From contig JAADGJ010000058.1 of the NCBI GenBank assembly GCA_013152435.1, positions 1 through 45,594 on the forward strand: a stretch of DNA of 45,594 nt, in the 5' to 3' direction. Under the pieces are notes generated by a model, which saw nothing but the letters and a program-made list of their open reading frames with translations, did not search any database and had not been told where the DNA came from. Shown in pieces: positions 24,532 to 33,186 of the stretch. Made by a program: the position numbers and the translations under genes. Every line of letters begins with the position of its first letter. Position 1 is the first letter of the stretch. Source of the DNA: Chloroflexota bacterium (GTDB lineage Bacteria; Chloroflexota; Anaerolineae; DUEN01).

Positions 24532-25278
24532 ATGCGCCTATCCGGAAAAGTCGCCGTCGTCACGGGAAGCTCGCGAGGGATCGGCGCCGCCATCGCCCGG
24601 CGGCTGGCCGCGGAGGGTGCCAAGGTGGTGCTGAACTGCCACGCCAGCGCCGAGGCAGCGGAGTCCGTCGCCCAGGAGATCCGCCAGAACGGCGGGGAGG
24701 CCACGGTGGTGGTCGCCGATGTGAGTCGCTTCGAGGAGGCCCAGCGCCTGATCAAGCAGGCGGTGGATACCTACGGTCGGGTCGACATCCTGGTCAACAA
24801 CGCCGGCACCACCCGGGACACCCTGTTGATGATGATGAAGGAAGCGGATTGGGACCGGGTGATCGATACCAACCTCAAGAGCGTCTTCAATTGCTGCAAG
24901 GCGGTCGCTCGCGGGATGGTTCGCCAGCGGAGCGGGCGCATCATCAACATCACCTCGGTGGTCGGGCTGGTCGGGCAGGCCGGGCAGACCAACTACGCCG
25001 CCTCCAAGGCGGGGATCATCGGCTTCAGCAAGAGCCTGGCCCGGGAGCTGGGCTCACGCGGCATCACCGTCAACTGCGTGGCACCCGGCTATATCCCCAC
25101 GGCGCTGACGGAGGTGCTGCCGGATGAACTCAAGCAAGCCATCCTAGATCAGACGCCACTCAAGCGGATGGGGCAGCCGGAGGAGGTCGCCGCGGCCGTG
25201 GCGTTCCTGGCCTCCGAGGATGCCGCCTTCATCACAGGACACGTGCTGAGCGTGGACGGCGGGCTGGCCATGTGCTAG
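24532..25278 (+). CDS. fabG: 3-oxoacyl-ACP reductase FabG
   Basis: A 248-residue short-chain dehydrogenase that reduces 3-oxoacyl-ACP with NADPH. The cofactor motif is TGSSRGIGAAIA (residues 11-22), then NNAGTTRDTLLM, and the catalytic S142, Y155 and K159 (NYAASKAG). The C-terminus ends ITGHVLSVDGGLAM, as in FabG. The ATG follows TAGGAGCC. Placement after fabD supports a fatty-acid rather than a general SDR role. Confidence 0.95.
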   Translation: MRLSGKVAVVTGSSRGIGAAIARRLAAEGAKVVLNCHASAEAAESVAQEIRQNGGEATVVVADVSRFEEAQRLIKQAVDTYGRVDILVNNAGTTRDTLLMMMKEADWDRVIDTNLKSVFNCCKAVARGMVRQRSGRIINITSVVGLVGQAGQTNYAASKAGIIGFSKSLARELGSRGITVNCVAPGYIPTALTEVLPDELKQAILDQTPLKRMGQPEEVAAAVAFLASEDAAFITGHVLSVDGGLAMC

Positions 25279-25389
25279 CCTCCGTTCGAGATCTTCCATC
25301 ACCCTTTCCATCACGATCGAATCATCGGGGGCGGATCGGTGGAGCGGCCGGAGAAGGCTCCACCGGGTAGTCGTGCTGAGGCGAGGCCG

Positions 25390-25812
25390 ATGCAGGACAC
25401 ATCTCCTAAGGAAGCGAAGTTGGGCAAAGTGATCATCGCTCCCGCGGTGCTGACGACCATCGTACGGCTGACGGCATTGTCACAGCCGGGCGTGCGTCGT
25501 ATGGCGCCGTTCCCGACGTTCCTGGAGCGCCTGCTCGGCGGGGGGAACCTCAGCGAGGGCGTCCGCATTCACGTGGATGGGGACAGCGTCACCGTCGATC
25601 TGTACGTGATCGCGGATGCCGGGGTGAACATGCGGGAGCTGGGTGAGACGCTGCAACGCGAGGTCGCCCGTGCGCTCCACGATATGGTGGGGATGTCCGT
25701 CCGACAGGTACACGTCCACATCGACAGCGTCGAGTTCACCTCCACGGCCGAGCCACCCGCCCGTTCCGATGATATCTCTCGTCGTCCATCATCCGCCCGC
25801 TCGGATGAGTAG
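25390..25812 (+). CDS. Asp23/Gls24-family protein (second copy)
   Basis: About 140 residues from this ATG. The Asp23 core runs from KVIIAPAVLTTIVRLTALSQ and GVRRMA through RIHVDGDSVTVDLYVIADAG to VHVHIDSVEF. The last 25 residues are Ser/Arg/Asp-rich and probably flexible. A GTG 51 bases upstream would extend the N-terminus without conserved sequence. It differs clearly from the copy at 15662, so it is an old paralogue and not a recent duplicate. It precedes nusB, a common arrangement. Confidence 0.85.
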   Translation: MQDTSPKEAKLGKVIIAPAVLTTIVRLTALSQPGVRRMAPFPTFLERLLGGGNLSEGVRIHVDGDSVTVDLYVIADAGVNMRELGETLQREVARALHDMVGMSVRQVHVHIDSVEFTSTAEPPARSDDISRRPSSARSDE

Positions 25813-25821
25813 GAGGTGAGT

Positions 25822-26295
25822 GTGAAGGTCAGGCGGCGGGCACGGATGGCTGTACTCCAGGCCCTGTTCGAGATCGACCTGGCAGGGCACGATCCGGAAT
25901 CCGTGCTGGCAGAGCGGCTCCATCACATGAATCTGCCCCCTGCCGGTCAACAATTCGCCCGTCATCTGCTCCACGGCGTGCTGACCCACCAGGACGCGCT
26001 GGATCGCATCATCGCCCGTTACGCTCCGGAATGGCCGGTGGAACAGATCGCAGCCATCGACCGGAACATCCTGCGCATGGCGCTGTATGAGCTCGCCGAT
26101 AAGAACGATGTCCCCGTCAAGGTCGCCATCAACGAGGCGATCGAGCTGGCGAAGATCTTCGGAAGCGATGCCAGCCCGCGATTCATCAACGGCGTCCTGG
26201 GCTCCGTGGTAGCCCATGAGCGGGAGCTCACGCTCCCTCGCTCAGAAGAGGACGGGGAGTCGCCTGAGGCGATGGAGAAGTCCTCCTCGAGTTGA
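25822..26295 (+). CDS. nusB: transcription antitermination factor NusB
   Basis: NusB binds boxA RNA with S10 and prevents early termination in rRNA operons. The 157-residue all-helical protein has [17 protein letters not shown] at the start, then the core [34 protein letters not shown] and [15 protein letters not shown] is used as start with AGGAGGTGA directly ahead. Length is slightly above the family mean because of an acidic C-terminal tail. Confidence 0.95.
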   Translation: MKVRRRARMAVLQALFEIDLAGHDPESVLAERLHHMNLPPAGQQFARHLLHGVLTHQDALDRIIARYAPEWPVEQIAAIDRNILRMALYELADKNDVPVKVAINEAIELAKIFGSDASPRFINGVLGSVVAHERELTLPRSEEDGESPEAMEKSSSS

Positions 26296-26312
26296 GAGGG
26301 AAATGGGATAAG

Positions 26313-27200
26313 ATGAATATATTCGGCGTTGGACCTTGGGAATTGATCCTGGTGGCGGTTCTGGCCCTGATCTTCATCGGGCCCGAAAAGCTACCCGAAG
26401 TGATGCGCCAGATCGGGCGTGTGGCCGGTGAGCTGCGTCGCATGTCGGCGGAGTTCACGGCCGAGTTCCAAGAGGAGCTGGCCCCATTCCAGGAACTGCG
26501 CGACGAATTGACCCTGGCCCCTCAGACTCAGAACAAGCGCAACGGCCAGGAGGCGAAGGAGACGCAAGAGGAGTCGAAAGAGGCCCCTGAGGAGACCTCC
26601 GCGTCAGCCAGTGAGGCGGAGAAGGTAGCCGCCCAATCCCTGGCCACCGAGAAGGAGCCCACCGAAGAGGAGCCTCAGACAACATCCCCGGAGGAAGAGG
26701 AGGGCACCGCCGCGTCGGCCGAGGAGCCCGCCCAGGCGGCCCCATCCGAGGAGCCGACGGAGCCATCCGCGCCGGCCGAGGCGGCCGTCGAGGAGGAGGC
26801 GCCGTCGGCCGATGCAGGGGAGACGCCGACCGGGGAGGGAGAGCAAGCGGAGGAGGCGACATCCGCTCCGGACGAGCCCGAACAGCCCGCCGAAGCCCTC
26901 CCTCAGGATGAGCCCATTGCCGAATCCGCTCCCCCCGCCGAAGCCGAAGGGGAACCGGCCGAAGAGGCGAGGGACGAGGGCGCCGAACCCGCCGGTCACG
27001 TAGCTTCGGCGGAGGACGCACCCGAGGCAGAGGAGGAAGCGACGCCGACCGAGGAACACCCCGTGACCCCGCCCCAGGAGGAGGAGGTTTCCTCGACCGG
27101 GCCTGACGCGTCGAAGGGGGAGGACGCCTCCTTCGAACAGGCTTCCGCGGAGGAGCCGCAGGAAGCAGTAGAACCGACTTCTTCTGAGGTGACGGAGTAG
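26313..27200 (+). CDS. tatA: Tat translocase subunit TatA/TatB with very long acidic tail
   Basis: Residues 1-60 are a normal TatA/B: NIFGVGPWELILVAVLALIF membrane helix, the conserved FIGPEKLPEV hinge, then an amphipathic helix (QIGRVAGELRRMSAEFTAEF). The remaining 200 or so residues are low-complexity and acidic, built from Glu, Ala, Pro and Ser with no recognisable domain. Typical TatA is 60-100 residues and TatB 120-180, so the tail is unusual. I chose the ATG seven codons into the open frame because it gives a family-like N-terminus. tatC follows with only three bases between. The Tat-signal DUF362 protein in this window is a plausible substrate. Confidence 0.88.
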   Translation: MNIFGVGPWELILVAVLALIFIGPEKLPEVMRQIGRVAGELRRMSAEFTAEFQEELAPFQELRDELTLAPQTQNKRNGQEAKETQEESKEAPEETSASASEAEKVAAQSLATEKEPTEEEPQTTSPEEEEGTAASAEEPAQAAPSEEPTEPSAPAEAAVEEEAPSADAGETPTGEGEQAEEATSAPDEPEQPAEALPQDEPIAESAPPAEAEGEPAEEARDEGAEPAGHVASAEDAPEAEEEATPTEEHPVTPPQEEEVSSTGPDASKGEDASFEQASAEEPQEAVEPTSSEVTE

Positions 27201-27203
27201 TCC

Positions 27204-27971
27204 ATGTCCGCTAATGACGAACTCCAGATGACCGTCCTTGAACATTTGATGGAGCTGCGCGAGCGCATCGTCAAGGCCGGTCTAGCGCTGATCGGAGGGA
27301 TGTTCGTCGGCGTCTTCTTCGCCCGCCGATTCCTGGAGCTGCTGGTCTCTCCACTCGGGCAGCAGGGAACCATCCAATCGCTGAAGCCCGCAGAGAACAT
27401 CATCGTCTTCTTCAAGGTCGCCCTGATCCTGGGCACCGTGATCGCCATGCCGGTGATCTTCTACCAGTTCATGGCGTTCATCATGCCCGGCCTCACCAAG
27501 GAGGAGAAGCGGGCGCTGCTGCGCATCATCCCGGCGGCCACGTTGCTCTTCGCCCTGGGCGTGGGCTTTGGCGCGTTCGTCATTCTGCCCTTCACGCTCG
27601 GCTACCTGCAGACGTTCCTCAGCGACATCATCAAGCCCAATTATTCCGTCGAGTATTACATCGCCTTCGTCACCAACTTCACGCTGGCCATCGGTGGCGC
27701 GTTCGAGACGCCGCTGGTCATCGCCTTTCTGGCCCGGCTGGGGTTCGTGAGCCCAGATGGCCTGCGCAAGGGACGGCGATACGCCATCGTGGTGATCGCC
27801 ATCCTGGCAGCCGTCATCACCCCCACGCCGGATCCCTTCAACATGATGCTGGTGATGGCCCCGCTGCTGCTGCTGTATGAGTTCGGCATCATCCTGGCGC
27901 GCTTCAGCTACAAGCCTCGCCCCGGGTTCACCAGCGACGAGGCGGAAACAGGAGGACAGACGAGCCATTGA
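27204..27971 (+). CDS. tatC: Sec-independent protein translocase TatC
   Basis: TatC is the receptor for twin-arginine signals. The 255-residue protein has six membrane segments. The family motif TVLEHLMELRERIVKAGLA opens the sequence, LTKEEKRALLRIIPAATLLFALGVGFGAF lies in the second and third helices, and FETPLVIAFLARLGFVSPDGLRKGRRYAIV is the conserved helix 4-5 region. Its TGA overlaps the next gene's TTG start by four bases. Confidence 0.96.
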   Translation: MSANDELQMTVLEHLMELRERIVKAGLALIGGMFVGVFFARRFLELLVSPLGQQGTIQSLKPAENIIVFFKVALILGTVIAMPVIFYQFMAFIMPGLTKEEKRALLRIIPAATLLFALGVGFGAFVILPFTLGYLQTFLSDIIKPNYSVEYYIAFVTNFTLAIGGAFETPLVIAFLARLGFVSPDGLRKGRRYAIVVIAILAAVITPTPDPFNMMLVMAPLLLLYEFGIILARFSYKPRPGFTSDEAETGGQTSH

Positions 27972-28666
27972 AGTGGTGGCGTCACGTTGTAGATCTCAGC
28001 CATCCCATATCTCCTGAGATACCCGTCTGGCCGGGCGACCCTCGCCCGGCCTTTACCACTCTGGCGACCATCGCCGGGCACGGATACGCGCTGCGTGAGA
28101 TCCACATCGGCGAGCACACCGGGACTCACGTGGGCACGGCCGCGCACCTACAGCCCGGCGGGATCACGGTGGATCAGCTGGAGCCGGAGGACCTGATCGC
28201 CCCGGCCGCGGTCCTGGATGTGCGCGAGCAGGTTCTCTCTGACCCCGATTTCACCCTCTCCGTGGAGGATGTGCGCGCCTGGGAGACGCGACACGGCCGC
28301 GTGCCTCCCGACTCCCTCGTCCTCATGGCGACGGGCTGGGACGCCCGCTGGCCGGATCCCACGGCGTACCTGAACGCAGACGACCAGGGCGTCATGCATT
28401 TCCCCGGCTTCGCGCCGCAGACGGTCACCTGGCTCGTCGAGGAGCGTCACGTGCGCGGTCTGGGGATCGACACGCCCGGGATCGACCCCGGGCGCGACGC
28501 GGGCCTGCAGAGCAACCGCCGCCTGCTGCGAGGGCGACACATCCACCTGGAGAACCTGACCCGGCTCACGGGGCTTCCCCCGCTCGGCGCGTGGGTGGTC
28601 ATCGGCGCCCTGCCCTGGGTGGGAGGGACGGGCAGCCCTGCCCGCGTGCTGGCTCTGATCCCATAA
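27968..28666 (+). CDS. cyclase-family metal-dependent hydrolase (kynurenine formamidase-like fold)
   Basis: A 232-residue member of the cyclase family (PF04199). It begins VVDLSHPISPEIPVWPGDP and has the metal-site region HIGEHTGTHVGTAAHL. The family signature is HxGTHxDxPxH; here the aspartate is replaced by glycine (GTHVGTAAH), so one metal ligand of the usual site is missing. GLGIDTPGIDPGR is the late conserved segment. Start is TTG, overlapping the tatC stop. The natural substrate is unknown; many members hydrolyse amides or cyclic esters. Confidence 0.85.
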   Translation: MKWWRHVVDLSHPISPEIPVWPGDPRPAFTTLATIAGHGYALREIHIGEHTGTHVGTAAHLQPGGITVDQLEPEDLIAPAAVLDVREQVLSDPDFTLSVEDVRAWETRHGRVPPDSLVLMATGWDARWPDPTAYLNADDQGVMHFPGFAPQTVTWLVEERHVRGLGIDTPGIDPGRDAGLQSNRRLLRGRHIHLENLTRLTGLPPLGAWVVIGALPWVGGTGSPARVLALIP

Positions 28667-28693
28667 CGCAGACATTACGACAAGGAGGTTCCC

Positions 28694-30031
28694 ATGGCAA
28701 AGGCGCCTGAACATCCCATTCATGTGTTGATCATGGGCGCGGCGGGCCGCGACTTCCACAACTTCAACGTCTACTTCCGGGACAATCCACGCTATCGCGT
28801 GGTCGCCTTTACGGCCGCGCAGATCCCGAACATCGAGGGGCGACGCTATCCTCCCGAGCTGGCGGGGGCGCTCTACCCACAGGGCATCCCGATCTACCCC
28901 GAGGACGAGCTGGAGCGCCTGATCCGGGATCTGGACGTGCATCAGGTCGTCTTCGCCTACAGCGACGTCTCCCATGAGTACGTGATGCATCGGGCATCGG
29001 AGGCGCTGGCGATGGGGGCCGACTTCCGGCTCATGGGGCCAGATGCGACGATGCTCCCGGCCCAAAAGCCGGTGGTGGCCGTTTGCGCCGCCCGCACAGG
29101 CAGCGGGAAGTCCCAGACGACGCGTCGCGTATGCGAGATCCTGCGCGCCCACGGCCGGAGCGTTGTGGTCGTGCGCCACCCCATGCCCTATGGCGACCTG
29201 GCCGCGCAGGCGTGCCAGCGATTCGCCACATACGAGGATCTGGACCGTTACCAGTGCACCATCGAGGAGCGGGAGGAGTACGAGCCCCACCTGGACCGGG
29301 GGATCGTCGTCTACGCCGGCGTGGACTACGCCCGCATCCTGCGAGAGGCGGAGCAAGAGGCCGACATCGTCGTGTGGGACGGCGGGAACAACGACCTTCC
29401 GTTCTTCCGGCCCGACCTGCACATCGTGGTCGTGGACCCCCACCGCGCGGGCCATGAGGTGCGCTACTACCCGGGCGAGACCAATGTCCGCATGGCGGAT
29501 GTGATCGTCATCAACAAGATCGACACAGCCGCCCCGGAGGGGATCGATCAGGTGCGGCGAAACGTTCGGCAGGTGAACCCCGAGGCGACGATCGTGGAGG
29601 CGGCATCCCCGATCTTCGTGGAGGACCCGGCCGCGATCCAGGGCAAGCGCGTGCTGGTCATCGAGGATGGCCCGACCCTGACCCATGGGGAGATGGCCTA
29701 TGGCGCCGGCTTCCTCGCCGCCCGTCGATTCGGCGCGGCGGAGATCATCGATCCCAGACCCTATGCGGTGGGCTCCATCGTGGAGACTTATGAACGGTAC
29801 CCGACGACCGGCCCCGTGCTGCCCGCCATGGGGTACGGCCGGGAGCAGATCGCCGAGCTGGAGGCCACCATCGAGCGCGTTCCCTGCGATCTGGTGATCG
29901 TGGCCACCCCCATCGACCTGAGCCGGGTCGCCCGTATCCATCATCCGACGCAGCGGGTCCGCTATGAGCTGCAGGAGATCGGGCAGCCCACCCTGGAATC
30001 GATCCTCTCCGCCTGGCTGGAGCGGGTATAA
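28694..30031 (+). CDS. GTPase-like protein related to cyclic 2,3-diphosphoglycerate synthetase
   Basis: A 445-residue cytoplasmic protein. The N-terminal 120 residues are a Rossmann-like domain (HVLIMGAAGRDFHNFNVYFR). A P-loop domain follows with the Walker A CAARTGSGKSQTT (about 131-143), the DGGNNDLPFFRPD region, and VINKIDTAAPE, a G4-like NKID motif. The arrangement matches the COG2403 family, annotated as cyclic 2,3-diphosphoglycerate synthetase or predicted GTPase. True cDPG synthesis is known mainly in archaeal thermophiles, so the reaction here is uncertain. AAGGAGG precedes the ATG. It sits between a cyclase-family gene and the lar maturation genes. Confidence 0.85.
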   Translation: MAKAPEHPIHVLIMGAAGRDFHNFNVYFRDNPRYRVVAFTAAQIPNIEGRRYPPELAGALYPQGIPIYPEDELERLIRDLDVHQVVFAYSDVSHEYVMHRASEALAMGADFRLMGPDATMLPAQKPVVAVCAARTGSGKSQTTRRVCEILRAHGRSVVVVRHPMPYGDLAAQACQRFATYEDLDRYQCTIEEREEYEPHLDRGIVVYAGVDYARILREAEQEADIVVWDGGNNDLPFFRPDLHIVVVDPHRAGHEVRYYPGETNVRMADVIVINKIDTAAPEGIDQVRRNVRQVNPEATIVEAASPIFVEDPAAIQGKRVLVIEDGPTLTHGEMAYGAGFLAARRFGAAEIIDPRPYAVGSIVETYERYPTTGPVLPAMGYGREQIAELEATIERVPCDLVIVATPIDLSRVARIHHPTQRVRYELQEIGQPTLESILSAWLERV

Positions 30032-30098
30032 CCAGCTCCCCCCGGGAGCAAAAGAGGCCCTGGCGGTCGCTGGATCTCCTCCCCCAGAGGTGGATCGT

Positions 30099-30127
30099 TT
30101 GAGACAAATGAGCGATTATGATAGAAT
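30099..30127 (+). promoter_or_regulatory. promoter for larE-larB-larC
   Basis: TTGAGA, 17 bases, TAGAAT. Predicted start near 30134 leaves a leader of about 135 bases before larE. A small open frame through this leader has no ribosome-binding site and was not called. Confidence 0.6.
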
Positions 30128-30270
30128 CCGCCTGGCGCACAGGACCGGGCAGCACCGCATCGAGAGGTAAGTTGGGAAGGAGGCAGCACCATCGTCGTAT
30201 CGCTTGGAGGAAACGGAATCGGTGTAGCGGGACCTGGAACGAAAACGAGACAGCAGAGTCGGAGGAATTC

Positions 30271-31143
30271 ATGCAGAACACAGCTTCCTTGGTGAGTGAG
30301 CGGGTGATGAGTGGCGAGATGAGCCGACCGGCCGATCTGGATGAGCGGCGGGCGGAGTTGGAGCGCATCATCGACGAGATGGGACGGGTGATCGTCGCGT
30401 TCTCGGCCGGCGTGGACAGCACGCTGGTGCTGAAGGTGGCCCATGATCGTCTGGGCGACAACGCGTTGGGAGTGACGGCGGTCTCCCCCAGCCTGCCCCA
30501 GGCGGAGCTGGAGGAGGCCATCGAGCTCGCCCGGCTGATCGGCGCGCGCCATCGGCTGTTGGAGACCGACGAGATGAGCGATCCGAACTACGCGGCCAAC
30601 CCCTTCAACCGCTGCTACTTCTGTAAGACGGAGCTGTACGAGGAGCTCCTGGAGCTGGCGGAGCGCGAGGGATACCGGTATATCCTCAACGGCGCCAACC
30701 TGGACGACGTGGGGGACTATCGGCCGGGCGAGGAGGCCGCCCGCGAGCACAACGTGCGCAGCCCCCTGCGCGAGGCGGGGCTGACGAAGGCTCATGTGCG
30801 AGCGCTGGCCCGCGAGCTGGGCCTGCCCAACTGGAACAAGCCGGCCATGGCCTGCCTCAGCTCCCGGCTGCCGTACGGCACGCGCATCACGCGAGAGGTC
30901 CTGAGCCAGGTGGAGCAGGCCGAGCAGTACCTGCGCAGCCTGGGCTTTCGCCAGCTGCGGGTCCGCCATCACGGCGATCTCGCCCGCATCGAGGTGGAGC
31001 GCCCGGATCTGCCGCGCCTGATCGAGCTGGGGGAGGAGATCGGCCGAGAGCTGAAGCGCATCGGGTACACGTACGTCACGGCCGACCTGATCGGGTTCCG
31101 CTCGGGAAGCATGAACGAGTCGATGAAAAAGAACGGAAGATGA
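30271..31143 (+). CDS. larE: LarE, sulfur transferase for nickel-pincer cofactor synthesis
   Basis: LarE, a PP-loop ATPase, adenylates the dicarboxylated nicotinate precursor and inserts sulfur for the nickel-pincer nucleotide of lactate racemase. The 290-residue protein has [14 protein letters not shown] (PP-loop, residues 44-57). C115 and C118 lie in [11 protein letters not shown] and C195 in [12 protein letters not shown]. The last aligns with the cysteine sacrificed in single-cysteine LarE, while the three-cysteine set matches the subgroup that binds an iron-sulfur cluster. CGGAGGAATTC precedes the ATG. Its stop overlaps the larB start (ATGA). Confidence 0.93.
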   Translation: MQNTASLVSERVMSGEMSRPADLDERRAELERIIDEMGRVIVAFSAGVDSTLVLKVAHDRLGDNALGVTAVSPSLPQAELEEAIELARLIGARHRLLETDEMSDPNYAANPFNRCYFCKTELYEELLELAEREGYRYILNGANLDDVGDYRPGEEAAREHNVRSPLREAGLTKAHVRALARELGLPNWNKPAMACLSSRLPYGTRITREVLSQVEQAEQYLRSLGFRQLRVRHHGDLARIEVERPDLPRLIELGEEIGRELKRIGYTYVTADLIGFRSGSMNESMKKNGR

Positions 31144-31940
31144 GCCACGCGTTGGACACCGATGGGAAGGCCGCCGGCCTCCACAGCCGTGACGGCCTCT
31201 ACGAGCTGTTGGAGCGCGTGCGCGCCGGGGAGATCAGCCTGGAAAAGGCGGCCGATCTGTTGGCAGGCTGGCCCACAGATGATCTGGGATTCGCCCGCGT
31301 GGACCACGCGCGCAGCCTGCGGCAGGGCATGCCCGAGGTCGTGTTCGCCGAGGGGAAGACGCCGGAGCAGGTGGCCAGCATCATGCGCCGCATCGCGGAG
31401 GGAGCGGGGGCGGCCCTGGCCACCCGGGCCAGCCGCGAGGCGTTCGAGGCCACACAGGCGCTCGTGCCCGCCGCCCAATATCATCCCCTGTCCCGCGTCA
31501 TCACCGTGGGCGGGCCGTTGCGCCAGCCGGACGAGGACGCCGGGCTCGCCCTCATCGTCAGCGCGGGCACGTCCGATCTCCCGGTCGCCGAGGAGGCGGC
31601 GCTGACGGCCTGGTTTCTGGGCGCTCGCGTGGAGCGGGTACACGATGTGGGCGTATCCGGCTTGCACCGATTGCTGGCCGCTCGGGATCAACTCCTGAGC
31701 GCCCGGGTGATCGTCGTGGTGGCCGGGATGGAGGGAGCGCTGCCCAGCGTGGTCGGCGGCCTGGTCTCCTGTCCGGTCATCGCCGTGCCCACCAGCGTGG
31801 GCTACGGGGCCAGCTTCGGCGGTCTGGCCGCCCTGCTGGCCATGCTGAACTCCTGCGCGCCCGGCGTAGCCGTCGTGAACATCGACAACGGCTTCGGAGC
31901 GGGGGTGTTGGCCTATCGGATCGCGTCGGGAGGAAATTGA
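31140..31940 (+). CDS. larB: LarB, carboxylase/hydrolase for pincer precursor synthesis
   Basis: LarB carboxylates and hydrolyses nicotinic acid adenine dinucleotide to the dicarboxylated mononucleotide used by LarE. The 266-residue protein has an N-terminal helical region ([17 protein letters not shown]) and a C-terminal AIR-carboxylase-like domain: [38 protein letters not shown], and [20 protein letters not shown]. Both ends overlap neighbouring genes by a few bases, which shows tight coupling in larE-larB-larC. Confidence 0.93.
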   Translation: MSHALDTDGKAAGLHSRDGLYELLERVRAGEISLEKAADLLAGWPTDDLGFARVDHARSLRQGMPEVVFAEGKTPEQVASIMRRIAEGAGAALATRASREAFEATQALVPAAQYHPLSRVITVGGPLRQPDEDAGLALIVSAGTSDLPVAEEAALTAWFLGARVERVHDVGVSGLHRLLAARDQLLSARVIVVVAGMEGALPSVVGGLVSCPVIAVPTSVGYGASFGGLAALLAMLNSCAPGVAVVNIDNGFGAGVLAYRIASGGN

Positions 31941-31942
31941 GC

Positions 31943-33151
31943 ATGCGCATCGCCTACTTCGATGTCTTCGTGGGAGCCAGCGGCGATATGATCCTGGGAG
32001 CCCTGGTGGATGCAGGGCTCCCTTTGGCGTTTCTTCAGGACGTTGTGGAGCGGCTGCACCTGCCGGAGCCAGTCCACATCGAGGCCCGCCCCGCCACACA
32101 CCACAGCCTGCGCGGCACTCAGGTCGTCGTGCGCACGGCGGAATCCCACCACCACCGGGGGCTGTCAGACATCGCCGGGATCCTGGAGGCGGCCGATCTG
32201 GACCCCGCGATTCGCGAACGGGCTCTGGCCGTCTTTCAGCGACTGGCCGAGGCGGAGTCACGCGCGCACGGGACCCCCGTGGAAGAGGTGCATTTCCATG
32301 AGGTGGGCGCGCTGGATGCCATCGCGGACATCGTGGGAAGCGTCGCCGGCCTCCACGCCCTGGGGGTGAAGCAGGTGGTGTGCTCGCCGCTGCCCCTGTC
32401 CCATGGCCTGGGGCGCGGGTCGCACGGCCCACTGCCACTGCCCGCCCCGGGCACGCTGGCGCTGCTGGAGGGGGTGCCGGTGCGCGGGGTGGACATCGAG
32501 GGGGAGACGCTCACGCCGACGGGGGCGGCGCTACTGACCACGCTGGCCGACGCGTTCGGGCCCTGCCCGGACATGCAACTGGAACGGGTGGCCTACGGCG
32601 CGGGGCAGAAGACGTTCCCGGAGGCGCCGAACCTGCTCCGTCTCATGCTGGGCGAGGCGGAGACGCGCCCGGTAGCGTTCCAGGCGGAACATCTGCGGGA
32701 GCTGGAGGCCAACCTCGACGACATGAACCCGGAGTGGTTCGGGCCGCTGATCCAGACGCTCCTGGAGGAAGGAGCTTTGGACGTCTGGCTGACGCCTATC
32801 CAGATGAAGAAGGGCAGGCCGGGGACGCTACTGTCCGTCCTGGCCCGGCCGGAGGACGCCTCCCGACTGCGCGCCCGGATCTTCGCTGAGACGACCACCC
32901 TGGGCATCCGGGAGGCGGTTGTCGAGCGCTGGCCACTGCCACGGCGGATGGAGGTGGTGCAGACACCTTTCGGGGAGATCCGGGTGAAGCTGGCGGAGTT
33001 CGCCTCGGGCCGGTGGAAGGCATCCCCGGAGCACGACGATTGCCTGCGAGCCGCCCGAAAGGCCGGGGTCCCCGTGCGGGAGGTCTATCAGGCGGCCCTG
33101 GCGGCCGCGCTGGCACAGGATCTCATACAGCGTCGGGATTCCATGACGTAA
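31943..33151 (+). CDS. larC: LarC, nickel-pincer cofactor nickel insertase
   Basis: LarC is a CTP-dependent cyclometallase that inserts nickel into the pincer nucleotide. The 402-residue protein begins RIAYFDVFVGASGDMILGALVDAG, has the His-rich SHHHRGL stretch and VEEVHFHEVGALDAIADIVG, and a C-terminal part with ANLDDMNPEWFGPLI and KKGRPGTLLSVL. In L. plantarum the gene is split by a programmed frameshift; here it is one continuous frame. ATG six bases into the open frame was chosen because GGGAGGAAATTG lies before it. Confidence 0.93.
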   Translation: MRIAYFDVFVGASGDMILGALVDAGLPLAFLQDVVERLHLPEPVHIEARPATHHSLRGTQVVVRTAESHHHRGLSDIAGILEAADLDPAIRERALAVFQRLAEAESRAHGTPVEEVHFHEVGALDAIADIVGSVAGLHALGVKQVVCSPLPLSHGLGRGSHGPLPLPAPGTLALLEGVPVRGVDIEGETLTPTGAALLTTLADAFGPCPDMQLERVAYGAGQKTFPEAPNLLRLMLGEAETRPVAFQAEHLRELEANLDDMNPEWFGPLIQTLLEEGALDVWLTPIQMKKGRPGTLLSVLARPEDASRLRARIFAETTTLGIREAVVERWPLPRRMEVVQTPFGEIRVKLAEFASGRWKASPEHDDCLRAARKAGVPVREVYQAALAAALAQDLIQRRDSMT

Positions 33152-33186
33152 TCCGTTCGACACACGGTTGCGGAAGGCGTTCCCAC

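Noticed and set aside
28148-29944. A 598-codon minus-strand frame opposite the cyclase and GTPase genes
   Set aside because: It is antisense to two well-supported genes, is rich in Arg, His, Gly and Asp as expected for GC-rich shadows, and shows no family motif.
30118-30270. 51-codon upstream extension of LarE
   Set aside because: It is Arg/His-rich, begins inside the predicted promoter and has no ribosome-binding site, while the internal ATG has GGAGG.
30969-32438. A 489-codon minus-strand frame opposite larB and larC
   Set aside because: Antisense shadow of recognisable lar genes, without a start signal.
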